In this document: piece after piece, positions 20,801 through 35,800 of the stretch
How the letters are laid out: the number at the start of each line of letters is the position of its first letter
How positions within the stretch are numbered: position 1 is the stretch's first letter
DNA from: Pelagophyceae sp. CCMP2097
Lineage: Eukaryota; Sar; Pelagophyceae
DNA length: 64,000 bases
Assembly (NCBI GenBank): GCA_026770575.1
Contig: MU657202.1
Coordinates: 22,404-86,403 of the forward strand
Direction of reading: 5' to 3'
The notes under the pieces: generated by a model
Seen by the model: the letters and a program-made list of their open reading frames with translations, nothing else
Databases searched by the model: none
What the model was told of the DNA's origin: nothing
Made by a program: the position numbers and the translations under genes

Positions 20801-23800
20801 CGAGACGCTGCTGCCCGGCACGCCCACCGTTTTAGTCTACGACGGGTCCGACGCGCCAGAGGTGCGCGAGTTTGAAGCCGTTGGTTTGACGCCGGACGCG
20901 CTGTACGCGTTCAAGGTCCAGCCCGTCAACTTGGCCGGCCGCGGTATCTTATCTAGAGCCTCGATCACCGTGGCGGCGCGGTCCGGCGCGTCCGCCGCGC
21001 AGACGACGGCGGCCGGGTCGTCTCTGTCCATTGGCATGGCCGGTGTCGTGTACGAGCAACAGATCGTCACGATCGACGCCCTCTCCTCCGGCGACGTCCT
21101 GCTCCGCCTCGACCTCGGCTACCTCGCCGCCAACGACTGGACGGAACCGCTGACGTCTTCGGATGGGCCGGAGCAGTGGGAGTACGCTCTGGAGCGGCCG
21201 GGCATGGACATTGGCGACGTGCACGTGACGCGCGAAAACGTCACCTTCATGGGCCAGTCGCGCTACGCGTACACCGTCACCTTCCTCGACTTTGCCGGCG
21301 ACGTGCCTACGCTGTTGACGCAGGGGTCCAACGACTACCGCAACGTGACTGAGTTCCTGAAAGGTCGCGCCAACGAGTTTGTCATCGAACCCAAGAAGGC
21401 CTCCGGCGCGCCTTTGCGCGACCTCACGGCCGCGCGCCGCCGCGCGGGCTTGGACGTTTTCTTCACGGAGCTGTGGCGCACCGATTCGGAGACTGGCGAG
21501 TATTCTTGGTACAACGACGGCGGCGTGGCAGACTATGATGCTGCTGCCTACGAGGTCCAAATGGTCGCTTTGGACGCGTCCTTCACTGGGTCGTTCACGC
21601 TGACGATGGCCCAGGCTTCGCGCGCCGCAGGCGTCGACGCGACGACTGCGCCCATCGCCGTGGGCGCGTCTGCGTACTCGGTGAAAATCGCCCTCGAGGA
21701 GCTCGCCAACGTCGAGGCCGTCGACGTCTCGCGCAACGGCACTTCCGCGTCGGGCTTTTCGTACATTGTGACGTTTACCCACGACCTCGGCGAGAAGCCG
21801 TTGCTCCAAGTGTCTACTGCGTTCGGCTCCGTTTCAAGGCTCGCTGCCGGCGTGACGGAGATCCAGACCATCATCCTCTCGGCGGACACGGAGTTTGTCG
21901 ACGACGTCCAGAGCGTCTGGGTCAACGTGTCTTCCGACTCTGCTTTTACTCTGCGACTGGGCGACGCGGCCACGCAGACGTCCACGCTGACGTTTTCGTC
22001 GACGGCCGCCGACGTCGAGGCCGCTCTGGAGGCGCTGTCCGACGTCTACAACGTCACCGTCGAGCTCGGCACGGCGCACGTCGGCTACTCCGGCGCGTCG
22101 TGGGACGTGACCTTCCACTCGCCCGTCGGCGACGTGCCCAACCTGGCCATCCTCGACTCTTCTGGCCTGACTTCGGTGACGACGACGGGCGACGTCGTCG
22201 AGACGACCAAGGGCGAGACGGGCTTTTTTGGGACGTACACTGTCGAGTACGAGGGATCGTACTCTGGGGACGTTGGCCACCAGGCGACGGCTGTGGACGT
22301 CAAGCAAGCTCTCGAGCTTTTGGCGACCATCGACGAGGTCGACGTGGAGAAGGAGGTCTTGGAGTCGTCGATCAAGTACACGGTGACGTTTACCAAGCAG
22401 CTCGGGAATTTACCGCAGCTTGAGACGTCGCCGTACCGCTACGAGGAGCAAACAATCTCCACCACGGGCGGCGACCCGACGCCGTTGGGCGGGACCTTTG
22501 CGGTCAAATACGGCGGCTCGATGACGGCGCAGATGCCCTTTGACGCGTCGGCGGCGACGGTCAAGGCTGCGCTCGAGTCTTTAGATACGATCGAACGCGT
22601 CGACGTGGCAAAGGTCGTCGGCGACTACAACACCGCGTCGTGGCTCGTCACCTTCCGGTCCGAGATGGGCGACGTGGCGCTGCTCGAGACGGACTTTTCG
22701 CGACTTTCTGGGTCGGACGCGGCGTGCGGCGTCGTCCAGGTCGTCGCCGGCGACGGCGAGACCTTGCGGGGCTTCACGCCTTCGGTGCGCACGGAGTCCA
22801 AGGTCGCGGGCCTGCCGTCGTATACGGCGTCGTACACGCCGTCGGAGACGGGCGACTACGACGTGGTTGTTCGGCAGCTGGTGCAGGGCGGCATATCCGG
22901 CGAGTACTACGACAACCAGTGGCTGCAGGGCGACCCGGCCATGGAGCGCGTCGATTCCAGAATCGCCTTTGACTGGGGCCTCGGCGCCCTGACGCCCTAC
23001 GGCCGAGACTACGTTTCCATCCGATGGTCTGGCAAGGTGCGATCCGCCTTCGACGAAGTCTTTACGATTTACGCTTTGGCAGACGATGGCATCCGCGTCT
23101 ACCTCGACCACGTCCTCGTCATCGACGCCTGGGAGGACAGCGTCGGCCTCGGCCAGCGCGCTTCCGTGGTGCTGAAAAAGGGATACTACCACGACCTTGT
23201 CGTCGAGTACAAAGAGGAGACGGGTGCAGCGAGCGTCAACGTCGAGTGGGCCTCGTTCTCCGTCGCGAGGCAGGTCATCCCGGCGGACTCTCTATTTCAG
23301 GCGCAGGCCATTGCTGGCTCGCCGTTCCCCACGCTCGTCCTCCCCGGCCGCGCCGACTACCCTTACACGACTGCAGAGGGAGACGCTTTGGAGCACGCCG
23401 TCGCCGGCGTGCGCGCGGTGTTCTTCGTCACGGCGCGTGACGCCGAGGGCAACACGCGCATCTCGCAAGGGACAGAGGACGACTTCGCAGACAAAGTCGT
23501 GGTCGACTTGGTCGGTCCCGTGAAGTACTCGGGCCACGTCTCCTACGTCGGCGACGGCCGGTACCGCGTCTCATACACGCCTCTCAAGGCCGGCGCCTAC
23601 TCGTTGCACGTGACGACGGGCGGCACGGACATTTACTGCGGCCTCGGCGACTCGAAGAAATGCTCCCCTTGGAGGTTGGACGTCGAGCCGGGCGCAGCGA
23701 CGGCGGAGACGTCCGAGGCCGAGTCGGCCCCCGCGCCGGGCATGGACGGCCTCGTCGAGGCGGCGGCGGGCGACACTGGCGCCTTTGCCATCGTGGCCAA

Positions 23801-26800
23801 AGACACTTATTCGAATTACCTGCGCCGCGGCGGCGACGTCTTCGACGTCGTGCTGACGAAGCGCGACGACCTGGACGTTTCTTATCGCGGCTACGTCCAC
23901 GATTATGGGAACGGGTCGTATATGGCCACGTACACGGTGCCCATGGCCGGTTCGTACGACGTTTCCGTGACGCACCGCGGCGACCCAATCCTGAGCTGCG
24001 TCGACGCCGTTTCCCCGTTTTGGTGGAACCGCGAGTACGACGGCGTCTCCGTCTACCAAGCGCCTCCTCATTGCGGCCTGGATGCGCCAAAGTTGCGCGT
24101 CGTTCACGGCCCACTCCACGCGCCCACGTCGTCCTGCCGAGGCGAGGGCTGCGCTTCCGCCACCGTGGGCGAGGCGCGCACGTTGCGCGTCTCCGCCCGC
24201 GACGCCTTTGGCAACGAGCGCGTCGGCGACGAGACGCCGCACTTCACTTATGGCTATTATGGCAGCTCGAAGCAGCACATGGGCTCGTCGGATTACTTCC
24301 TGTTGGACTTCGACCACACTTCGTTGGACTACTCTGTCAAGACGTCTACGGCGATCCAGACTATCGCGGTCAAGGCTGGGACGGCGGGCGAGTACAGGCT
24401 CGAGTTTGCAAACGCGACCACTTTATCGCTCTCTTTAAACGCGTCGGCGGCGGCGATGGAGAGCGCCCTGGAGCAGGCGCACACTCTGGACGGCGCGTCG
24501 GCGTTCGCGATGCCCTTTGACGTGGCCGTGACGCGGTCCGACGACGATGCGTACTGGTCCCACGTCTACACGGTCACGTTCCTCTCCAACCTCGACGCCT
24601 GGGCGACCGCCTCCCTCGTCGCGGTGAAATCGCCCGACGGCACCGCAATGCCGGACCTGAACATCTCGCGGCCTGCCGGTGGGGGCAAGTATCCTGTCGA
24701 GTACACTCTTTGGTACTCCGGCGAGTACGACCTGTCCATCACCAGCGGCGGGTCGCACGTCGACGGGTCGCCCTACGAGGTCGCGGTGCAGCACGGCTCG
24801 GCGTCGCCGCGGTCGACGACGGTCGAGTCGCTGAACCTGGCCGAAGCCGTCGCGGGCGAGGCCGTCGTGCTTGCGATTCAGGCGCGCGACAAGCGCGCCT
24901 CGGAGGTGCAAATCGTCCAGGTCAAGGCCTACGAGGTGCCTTTGGTTTCAGAGGTGCAGACTCTCAACACCGGGGCTTCGACGGCGTTTACGCTGTCGTT
25001 CCGCGGCGATGTTTCGGCGACGATCACGCCGGACGCGACGACGACGGCGCAACTCAAGACTCTGCTCGAGTCTTTGGCGACGATGTACGGCGCCGAGGTG
25101 AGCGTCTACTCGACGTCTGGCGACGGCGTCATTACGACGGGGGCGCCTTTCACGGTGACGTTCGACTCGGTCTACGGCGACGTGCCCCTCCTCGAGTCGT
25201 CTCTCTCCTCGACGTCCGTCGCGGAGACTTTGAAGGGCGACGCGCCGTACCGGCGCGAGGTCCAGGTCTTTTACTGCACGGCGACTGCCGGCACTCTCGG
25301 CCTGCGTCTCCGTGGCAAGTCGACGACGGTGGACTTTTCGGCGACACTGGGCGACCTGCAGGAGGCTTTGACCGCCGACGTCACTTCTGTGAAGGTCTGG
25401 CGCAAGGACACGACTTTGGCGACGGCGTCGGTGTGTGCTTCGACGCACGTCGCGGACGAGCTCGTGTACGTGGAATTCCTAGACATGGTCGGCGATGTCC
25501 CTCTGATGGACTTCAACTCTACAAGCATCACGGGCAGCTTGTACCAGCTGCAGTCCGAGGCCGCGGGCGCCGTCGAGGGCGTGCACCCGGTCTGGGGCAC
25601 GTTTCATCTTTCGTATGGCGGTTCTACGACCACCGAGCTCCGCGCCGACGCGACGGCTCTCGAGGTCGAGGCGGCTTTGGAGGCGCTTTCTTCGATTGGC
25701 GACGTCATCGTCGTTTCGTCGGCCGTCGGCCAGTGCCTCGGCTTTAACGGTGAGCAGGTCTACCCGAACACGTCTCGGTTGTTGACGTGGGAGGTCACCT
25801 TCGAGGACCGGTGCGCCGTTTCCGCGACGGTGGACTACGACTACTGCCCGCAGACTCTGGGCGATTTGCCTTTGCTTGTGGCGAGCCAGGATGAGCTGCA
25901 ATACGTGCTCTCGCCGTACGAGCGGCAAGAGGCTCCCTCCATTTTCGTGACAGAGTCCACCAAGGGCACGACGGGCAACATTTTGACCAATTCGAAGGGC
26001 AGGGAGGGCGTCTCGCTGCGGGCGGTGCACCAGCAGCTGGTCGACGTCGAAATCGGCATGTTCGAGACGCAAAAGCTCCGGTGCTCCGGGTCGGGCCACT
26101 TTGCCCTCTCCTTGTTGAACAACCGCACGGGGCTCTGGGAGTTTGCCAGGAACATCTCCTCAAATTTCTCTGGCGCGTCGCTCAAAGTCGCTTTGGAGGG
26201 GCTGCCGGGCATTGCGACGGTGACCCTCCGCGACCCTTCCAACCAGGGCGAGCTCTGCTGCGCCGCGCAGTCGGCCAAGGACTGCGCCTGGATGTACATT
26301 GACTTTACCGGGCTCTCGAACAAGGGCACTCTACCTTTGATCGAAATCGAAGATTTGGACGACGGCGTCCGCGTCGAGATGGCAGACGTCGTCAACGGCT
26401 TCGACTCTTTAGTGCACCTCGGCGACGGCCTCTACACTCTGGTCTACACGCCGACCATCGCGGGCAACTACTCTTTGGCGATTGCGGTGGGGCCATCGCA
26501 AGATGCACTCTCAGAGGACAATTCGACCGCCGCCATCCACACCGAGCTCTCCGCGGGCCTCGTCGTCTTCCCCGCCGCCGCCTCGGGGCCGCAGTCGCAC
26601 CACGACGCCTCGCTCCGCGCCACGGCCGGCGACGCCTCGGTCTTCGAGGTCCAAGCCCGGGACCGCTTCGGCAACCGCCTCGGCCGCGCCCTCGACTCCA
26701 TGTCGGCCTTTGCCGTGACGATGAACGGCACGGGCGCTCTCGGCGGCGGCCGCGAGGGGGAGACGTCGGTGATCGTCGCAGGCGTCCGGGACTTGTACCT

Positions 26801-29800
26801 TCCCAACACCGAGGGCCTGTACCTCGCATCGTACAAGGCCGAGCTCGCGGGCCCGCACTTGCTCGACGTTTTGTTGGAGCAGCCGGGCGGCCTGCTCGCG
26901 ACGTATTACAAGGAGCGCGACTTTAAAAACGCCGCATTGGGAAGCAAGGCCTGGCGCTCCTTCCCCTTCCACGAGCCAAAGTGGTGCCCGCCAGAGGCGC
27001 TGACGCCCTGCGACTCGACGCGGCGCGATTCGACGCTCCAGTTTGACTGGGGCGACGGTGCGCCGCTGGCCAACCCGCAAGAGTGGGACAACTTCCCGGA
27101 AGACTTCTTCTCCGCGCGCTGGCTCGGCAAGGTCCTGGCGCCGGCGGCGGACGTGACGTTTTACGTCAAGACGGACGGCGGCGTCCGCTTGGCAGTCGGC
27201 GGCAAGGTGGTCTTGGACGCTCTCGCCGGTTCGCAGGCGACGGAGCAGATCTTGACAAAGGTCAAGATGCATGTTGGCGACCTCGTCTCCATCTCGGTGG
27301 AGTACGTGCATCGCATCCAAGACGCCTACTTTGAGCTCTCCTGGGCTTTCGGCGACGTGGAAATGCACGTCATCCCGGCGTCGGCTTTGTACTCGCAGCG
27401 CCACGCGGCCCTCTCGCCAGAGGAGGTATACGTCTACCCGAACCGCGAGGTGAACGCGACCAAGACGACTGCGGTTGGCGGTGGTTTGATGGAGTGCGTG
27501 GCGCTGTCGGAATGTTCCTTTGTCTACACGTCAACGGACGCAAACGGCAACGCGCGCTTCAACTCGGGAGACGACGTCCTCGAGCTCGAGCTTTTCGGGA
27601 CGGGCGACTGGGCCGGCGAGGGCCGCGTCAACGAATACATCGACGGGACGGCCATTGTGGTCGAGGCGCTGCACCAGACCCCTCTGGCGTGGGAGTACGT
27701 CGGCACGGCCCAGGTCCGCACCAACGAGTCGGGCCTCTACAACGTCTCCGGGGACTTGTGGCGCACCGTGCTCCGCGGCGACGCTTTATCGGTCGGGGCC
27801 TTTCCCAACTCGACTCCTGAAGTCCTGACCGTCTCGCCAGACGGCGATTTCGACGTCTACAACGGCACCGTCCCACTCACAGACGTCTACCGCGGCGCCA
27901 ACGCAAACGCCGTGCCCGTCTACCGCGGCGCGCCCGCTTCGAAGCCCGGGGATACGGCTCGGCATTTGGTGAAATACACGCCTTACGTCCGCGGCGAATA
28001 CGCGCTCGACGTCCGCGTCCCCGCCGTTTCGGAGCGCCAGCGCGTCGTGACGTCCGTCGGCGCCGGCCGCGAGCTCTCGGGCAACTTTACGCTTTCGCTT
28101 AAAGGGCTCGACAGCGTCGGCAACGTGGTGGTTTCGACGACGCGCGGTATTCCCTTCGACGCCAGCGTCGGCGCGATGCAGTCGGCGCTCGAGGAGCTGA
28201 CGACCGTCGTCTCCGTCGTCGTCACTCTGGACGAAACGGTCCGAAACGCCAACGCGAGCAAGGGCGTGGCGTGGTTCGTCGACTTTTCGAGCACGTTCTC
28301 ATTTGGCGACCTGCCCGATTTAATCGCAAACACGGACTCGCTCTTCGGCAACCGCGCCGCGGTCCAGGTGACGGAGGTGGTCAAGGGCATCGCGGCGACT
28401 TCCATCGCGGGGGCGCCGTTTTTAGTGCGCGTGCTCCCCAACGCCACGTCGGCCAAGTGGTCCACCGCTTATGGCCAGGGCCTGACTCGCGGGGTTGCGG
28501 GCGTCGAGAGCGAATTCACCATCATCGCAAAGGACGAGTGGGGCAACACGCGGCAGGACGACCAGGTCTTGACCAAGTGGCGCGTACTGGCCTTTGACCG
28601 CGACGCCTCGCCGGGGCCACACGGCCTGCGGTCCAACGCTTTAGATTACTCGGTTCTGACGGGGTCCGACGCCTTGTGGGCCGAGACGGTGTCCTCGACG
28701 GCGCTGGCCGTCAACGGCTCGGTTTCTTATAAGGGCGCGGGCGAGTACAGGGTGAGGTACACGCCCATGGCTTCCGGCGCGACGACGGTGGCTGTGGTGA
28801 TGCAGGAGCAGGTGGAGGAGCAGGTGCTGTCGTGGAACGCTTCGGCGCCGGCGGGGCGCACGGCCATGGGCGGCGAAGGCATCGTGCTCTCACTCGCGGG
28901 CGTCGTTTCGCCTGAGCTCTCCTGGGACGCCTCGGCCGACGACATGGCTTTGGCCATCTCGAAACTCGGTTTTGGCGGCGTCTCCGTCTCCCGCGGCATC
29001 ATGCGAGGCACGGACTCGCTCGCGGAATACGACGTGGCCACGCTGCGCGCTCTGCAACTCGACAGCGCGAATTACGTCTACTCCATCACGTTCCACGACT
29101 ACGTCGGCGATGTGCCCATGCTGCAAGTCGAGTCGTTTACGCAGCCCATCTCCGAGCTGCCGACGGTCTCTGAAGCGCAGCGCGGTACGTTCGGGACTGT
29201 CAAGGCCACGACCGACTACGCCGCTTTGACGGCGGCGCACGTGCCCTGGGTCAACGAGGAGCTCGTGCAAGAGGTGCAGGTCGTGCGCCTCTCGTCGGAG
29301 TACAAACTCGATGGGTTTTGGACTCTGGAGTTCAAGGGAGCGGAGACGCGCCCCATCCTCCCAAACGCCACTGGCTCCGACGTCGAGGCCGCTTTGGAGG
29401 ACTTGGAGACGGTCGGCGACGTGGAAGTCGTCCGCCACTGGAACGCGGGATCGATCGGGTACGAGTGGCAGGTGACGTTTGGCCTCGGCTCCTCCAAAGA
29501 CGTCGACCTGACCAACTTTGGCAATCTTCCTGCTTTACTGGCGCACAACTCGTCGTTGAACGGCGGCAAGCTGCAGGTCTTCGTCTCGTCGCAGACCTCG
29601 ACGACTGGCCTGAAGACTCGAGATGGTGTGTCTCCGTTCGTGGCCGACGTCCTCGCCGCGGCAGTGTCGGCGGCCAACTGCACGGCGCGCGACGCGCGCG
29701 GCGTCGCGGGCTCGGACGGCCTCTCGACGGGCTTCTTTGAGCGCGGCACGAGCTTTGTGATCGAGGCCCGGGATGCCTTTGGCAACCGCAACCACCGCGG

Positions 29801-32800
29801 TCCTCTGCAGGAAATCCAAATCGTCGACGTCTTCAACTCCAACACTTCCGACGGCGTCAACGTCACGGGCAGCGCCTTGACCGTCGGCCTGTTTGGGTCG
29901 ACGGACCGCGCCTTTGTCGACTTTGGCGCGGGCATCGCCGATTTCGAGCTCGCGCTCGAATCGCTCTCCGACGTCGGCGCAGTCACGGTCACGACGACGT
30001 CGGCGACGGCGCCGATATTCGGGTGCTCCGCCAACGCGACGCGCGGACTCGCCGTTTTGCGCACCGGGTCTTGCAATCTTTTGGACTACTTGGCCGTGGG
30101 CGACTGGGTCCGCGTCGGCTCTGAAAACTCGACGGACACTGCCGTCTTCACGCTCGTCTCCGCGACCACGTCGGCGCCGTTCACGGCGACGCTGTCGAGC
30201 CAGTACGCTGGCGAGTCGGAGTCGAACCTGCAGTTGTTTGAGCACGGCCAGGGGAAAAAGGGCAAGCGCCAGGGCTATCGCTACGTCGTCCGCTTCGACA
30301 CTCTGCTCGGCGACTTGCCGCCGTTGGTCGTGGCACGGCAGTCGAACAAGTTTCGGGTGGCAGTGACGTTCTGTGAGCGGTTCCGCTACCAAGAGATTGC
30401 GACAAAGGGCTCCCCGCGCTACGACGGCGCCGACCTGCAGATCAATGGCACGTTTGCTTTGACGTACCGCGGCGCCTCGACGCGGCAGCTGCGTCACGAC
30501 GTGGACTCTGCGACTTTAAAGGCGGCGCTGACTGAAGATTTGCCGGACGTTTATGCCGTGACCGTCGTCGAGCGCCGAGGCCCCTTCTCCCGCGGCGCCA
30601 TGAAGTGGCTCGTGCGCCTCGACTCGGTGATCAACGAGGAGCCCGAGCTGCTCTACGCCGAGGGCTACCTGCTCGCGGGCACGGACGTGACTGTTACGGC
30701 GCACGACGAGACGTGCCCCTTCGCCTCTTTGTCCGACGCGGGCGAGCGTTCCGAGTCGGTGGCGGGCAGGCTGGGCACGCAGTTCGTCGCGCGGCTGACT
30801 GGAGCGGAGGATGTCTCGGCGAACGTGTCGCACATTGGACAAGGTCTTTACTCTGTGGTCTACGAGACGCCCGTCGTCGGCGCCTACGAGCTCGGCGTCT
30901 CCGCCACGGCGCAGGGCGGCCTGCAGGGGTCGTACTACAACAACCGCTGGCTCTACGGCGAGGCGGTGCTGGAGCGCGTGGACCACTCTATCAACTTTGA
31001 ATTCACTGAGGATGACACTATTACCCCGACGGGCAAGGACCACGTCTCCGTCCGGTGGACGGGCTACGTCAGGCCGTCATTCACGGAGACGTTCACCTTC
31101 CACGTCCAGGTCAACGACGGCGCGCGTCTCTTTGTGAATGGGGAGCTCCTTTTCGACGCGTTCGAGAATGAAGTTCCCGATGCGGACGAGTACGCAGAGT
31201 TTTCCGGCTCCGTCTCCCTGGAAGAGGGCGTCCTCGCCGACATCGTCATGGAGTGGCGCGAGACGACGGGCAACGCCGTGGCCCGCCTCCTGTGGTCGTC
31301 GGCGTCGCAGCCGTACTCGCTCGTGCCCGGGTCGCGCCTCTTCCACAAGGCCGCGGATGCAGTCATCTTCTCGCCGTTTTCAGTGGCCCCCGAGCCCGTC
31401 AAGCCGACGGTCCCGTTGAACGTCACGCTTGGGCGCGCCGACTGGGATCAGCTCGTGGTCAGCTGGGTCGCGCCGTCGAACGACGGCGGCGAGGTCATCT
31501 CGGGCTACCGCGTCCAGTGGTGGTCCGAGGTCGAGGGCGCCTACGGCATTTCCGAGGTGCAGACGCTTTTGATCCCCGCGGACGCGACGCAGGGCTACTT
31601 TTACTTGTACTCGCCGGCGGGCGCGCGCTACCCGTACGCTTTGCCGTACAACGTCGACTTTTACGAGCTCGAGCTGGCGCTAGAATTCCTGGCCGACATC
31701 TCCAACGTCGACGTCGAGCCGCCGTTCTACACGGAGCTCGACGCTCTGTGGGGTGGGGGGAAATTCGTGGCGTATCGAATTACGTTCACTTCGTCAGTCG
31801 GCAAAGTCCTGCCCATCAGCGTCGACGCGCACGACATGGGCATCGTGGAGGTCTGCCACGCCAACGTCTACGCCTGCCGCGCGGCCAACTACTCTACGAA
31901 CGCGACGGCGGCGCTGCAGGGGCAGTCGGACAAGGTGTCGCTGGACATTGAACCGGGTGGCAAGTACTCTTACACCATCGACTACCTCAGCCAGGACTCT
32001 TCGATCCCTGCGGGCTTTGGCGTGCGCGTGGCGGCGGCGAATGGCGCCGGGTTTGGCACGTTTTCCGATACCCTGGCACTCAAGCCGTACTTGGTCCCCG
32101 ACGCCCCGTACGAAGTGGAAGTCGAGCGCGTCGCCTTGGAGCCGGAGAGCCTGCGCGTGCAGTGGCTCCTGGTGCACTGGCCCGAGGACCGGCAGTCGTT
32201 GGTCACAGGCTTTGTCGTTGAGATTTCGACGGATGCTCTCTTCGGCGCCAACTCAACGACGCTGCAGACTACCACCAAGATCAATGCGCTCTTCGAGAAC
32301 GACCGCCTCCTGAACTCGGCGAAGCGCGAGTGGTACGCGCACACGTTTGTGGGCTGCGTGCCCGGCGCAAAGTACTTTGCGCGCGTGGCGGGCGTCAACG
32401 CCGCGGGTGCGGGCGCGTCGCGGTCGGCGGCGGCGACGCCGGCGACGGCGCCGGACAAGCTCGTCGACGGCTTGGTCACTTTGGCGACGCTCGAGGCCGG
32501 CGGCGCCGTATCCGTCGGCGACTCTGCGACGTCACTCCTCGTGGCCTGGGCGCCGCCCGTGGACACCAACGGCTACGACGTCGAGTCTTACACGGTAGAG
32601 TGGTGGCGCGAGGCGGCGCGCGACGAGGTCGAGGTGATCCAGATTGACGCTGCCTCTGTGAACATTTCGGGCACGTTCCGTGTGGAGTACCTCGGCGCTT
32701 TGACGGCGCACCTGCCCTACGACGTCGACGCCGCCGGTTTAGAGGCCGCTCTAGAATCGCTGACGACGATCCGAGACGTCCACGTCGAGCGGTCGACGGA

Positions 32801-35800
32801 AAAGGACTCGATGATGAACAACTTGAGCTGGACTGTCACCTTCCTCTCCGAATGGCCCGCCCAATTTGACGCTCGCTTAGAAGTTGACGGCTCTGGCTTG
32901 GCGGCCAAGAACTCGACGGTGCGCGCGCGCGTCGGCTACGGCCTCATTCCTCACCTGCCCGGCTGCAGCGTGGTGCTGACGAACGTGACGGTGACTTCGG
33001 GGCGCGCGACGATCAAGACCAAGGACGCGTACATGGTCAACGCCTTTGACTGGATCAACTTGAACGGCGACTTTTACCAAGTCGCGAGCGTCAACGCCGA
33101 CGCCGATAAGGTGACTTTGACGGACATTTACGCCAGCGGCCCTTCGGGCGACTTGTTCTCCGTGCCGGTCGGCATCACCGTCCCGGGCAAGAAACCGGTC
33201 GCGTACGGCGCGGCGGCGGTGACGCCGACGAAGATGAACGCGGCGGGCCGCTTTTCGTACGTCATCGCCGACCTGGTTTCCGGCGAAGACTACGCGGTGC
33301 GCGTCTCGCCCGTCAACGCCTTGGGCGGCGCCGCGCCGCGCTCGACGCAGCCGGCGTACCTGGCGCCGCCGCGGCAGACGCCCGACGTCCCGGTCAACGT
33401 GGCGCTGCTTGTGTACGGCGGCACGTCGCTGCGCGTCTTGTTCAACCACCCGGCGTCCGACGGCGGCGCTGCCGTGACGAGGTACCGCGTCGAGTGGGAT
33501 ATGACTGCGGACTTTAACTCCAAGGGCGACGGGTCGCCCTTGGGTTCCAACACGGTGCTGGTGGACCCGACGTCTGGGGCGTACATGGACTGCTCCTTGG
33601 CCTACTGCGGCTACACCATCGGCTCGCTCGAGACGGGCAGGCAGTACACGGTGCGAGTCTTTGCCGCAAATGCGTACGGCTACTCTGCAAAGTCGGCCCT
33701 GCCGGACCCTGCCTTTGAGGCCCCGAAGCGGCCGCCGGCGCCGCCGCTCGTCGTTTCGCTGCGCGCCGGCGCCGGCCGCGAGGCTCTCAGCCTGGGCTTC
33801 CCGCCCTCGGCGGACGCCGGGGGCGCGGCAGTGACAAAGGCGAGGATCGAGTACGACGGCGTCGGCGCCAAGGCCGCGGCGGCGGGGTCGACGACGCGCC
33901 TCTACCAGTCTGTAGAGGTGCAGACGATTACGACGGCTTCGGCGGAGCGCAACTTGGAGGGCACGTTCCGCGTCGCCTTCGAGGGCCTCGTCTCGGGCAC
34001 CGTCTTGGCGCACGACGCGTCGGCGGCCGACGTCGAGCAGGCCTTGGAGTCTATCCCCTCAGTCGGCGACGTCACGGTGACGCGGTCCGAGGTCGGCTAC
34101 GGCCACGCCTGGACGGTGACGTTTTTGACGGCGAGCGGGGACGCGAAATGGTTCGGCGACGTGGCTTCGCTGACCGTGTCGACGAACGCGACGGCGCTCG
34201 CGGGCCAGTTCGGCGCTCAGGCCGATGCTCTGGCCGCCTCGACGTCGACGGGCCTCGCTGAAACGACGCTCACGGGCACGGACGCGTTTGTGCGGGTCAA
34301 AACCCTTGTGGACCGCTACGATGGTTTCGCCATCCAAAAGGTGCTCTTGTACGCCTCCAACACGACGCTCCAGGGCACTTTCCACCTCAAGTTCGAGGCC
34401 GGGGCGAATCTGGTGGCGACGCAGGCCTTGCGCTTCGACGCGACGGCGGCACAAGTGAAAAAGGCGCTCGAGGCCATTGGGACGGGCGACGTCGTCGTCG
34501 GCGCGACGCAGCAGGCTTTGGGCAAGGAGTACACAATCGTCTTCCTCGATTTGCTGGGCACGGCGGCGCCTCTGCAGTACGACAAGACGGGCCTCTACGG
34601 CGTCGACGAGGGCCAGACGGTGGGCATCGAGGTCTCGCTGCAAGTGGCAGGCCGCCGCGCGGCCTTTGACTCCTCGCTCCGGGGCTCGGTGGAAGTCGAC
34701 CTCGAGGAGCTTTCGGTGGACGCCGAGGGCAACTACGTCTACGTGATTTCGGGTCTGGAAACGGCGGAGCCGTACCACGTGCAAGTCTCGCTGTGGAACG
34801 GCGTCCGTTTACAGTACGGCCTCTCGCAGTATTCGACGCCGGCCAGTCTGGTCGCGGCGGCAAAGCCGGGCCCGCCGCGGTCGGTGACGCTGGCGCCGCT
34901 CGCCGACGGCAAACTCAACATCTCCTGGGCACCGCCCGTCGACGACGGCGGCGGCGTCGTCACAAAGTACTACGTCGAGTGGGACTCCAACGCTGCGGTG
35001 CACGAGGTGCAGCGCGTTTCCGTCAGCGCAAAGTCCAGTCTGTCGGGGTCGTTCAAGCTCGAGTTCCGCGGCGCGACGACGCAGGCGATTCCCTCTGGCG
35101 CGTCGGCGGATCGCGTGAGGTCGGCCCTGATGCTCCTCAACACAATCGGCGACGTCTCCGTCTCGGCCGGGGCCGCGGTCGCCGGCGCCGCGTCGTACTC
35201 GGTGACCTTTACTACCAATGTCGGCGACTTGCCGCTCATGGGCATCACGACGACGGCTCTGGTCGGCGCAGACGGCACCGTCGCGGCGGGCGCGGTGACG
35301 GAAGTGCTCGCGGGAGAGGTGCCGCCCTTCGACGAGGGCACGGTGGGCATCTACACGCTGCCGCTGGGTTCTGCAGACGTTGGCTTCTCCGCGGAGAGGC
35401 AGCTCATCGAAATGGCGTCGAGGGCTCAGGACTCCAACGGCTTCTTCTACTTGTTCTATGGCGACTCGTTTTCGGGTCAGATCGCGCACAACGCGTCCGC
35501 GGCCGAGGTGGCTGATGCCTTGGACAAGCTCAAGACGCTGGGGCCTGTCAACGTTCTGCGCTCCGTCTCGGCGCAGCGCACGACGGAGCCGCTGGCGTTT
35601 TGGGCGACGAATTGGGAGGTCACGTTTTCCGAGGGCGAGGGCGACGCGCCGCTGCTCCTCGCGTTTACGGGTTTGGACACGGACAGCCTCGCGGCGCACG
35701 ACTCGCTGGGCGGCTCGGGGCCGCTTGCCAACGTGACGGAATTAAAGCGCGGCCACCTCCCTCGCCACGTCGTCGCGACGGCGCCCGGCGGCCTTGTCGC

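Larger units (their letters stand above)
22790..31350 (+). other. Giant protein: filamin/PA14 block
   Basis: Filamin-type end strands (G-x-Y-x-x-x-Y-T-P-x-x-x-G-x-Y) lie near 22820, 23553, 23905, 24683, 26422, 26812, 27955, 28735 and 30840. Matching A-R-D-x-F-G-N strands lie near 23440, 24195, 26650, 28520 and 29755. The repeat at 24683 shows the classic G-S-P-Y-x-V ending. Each of the three PA14 domains starts directly after a filamin end strand, so filamin-PA14 is a repeated composite unit. EVQ modules continue between them. Filamin repeats are known as stiff immunoglobulin-like rods. Confidence 0.75.
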
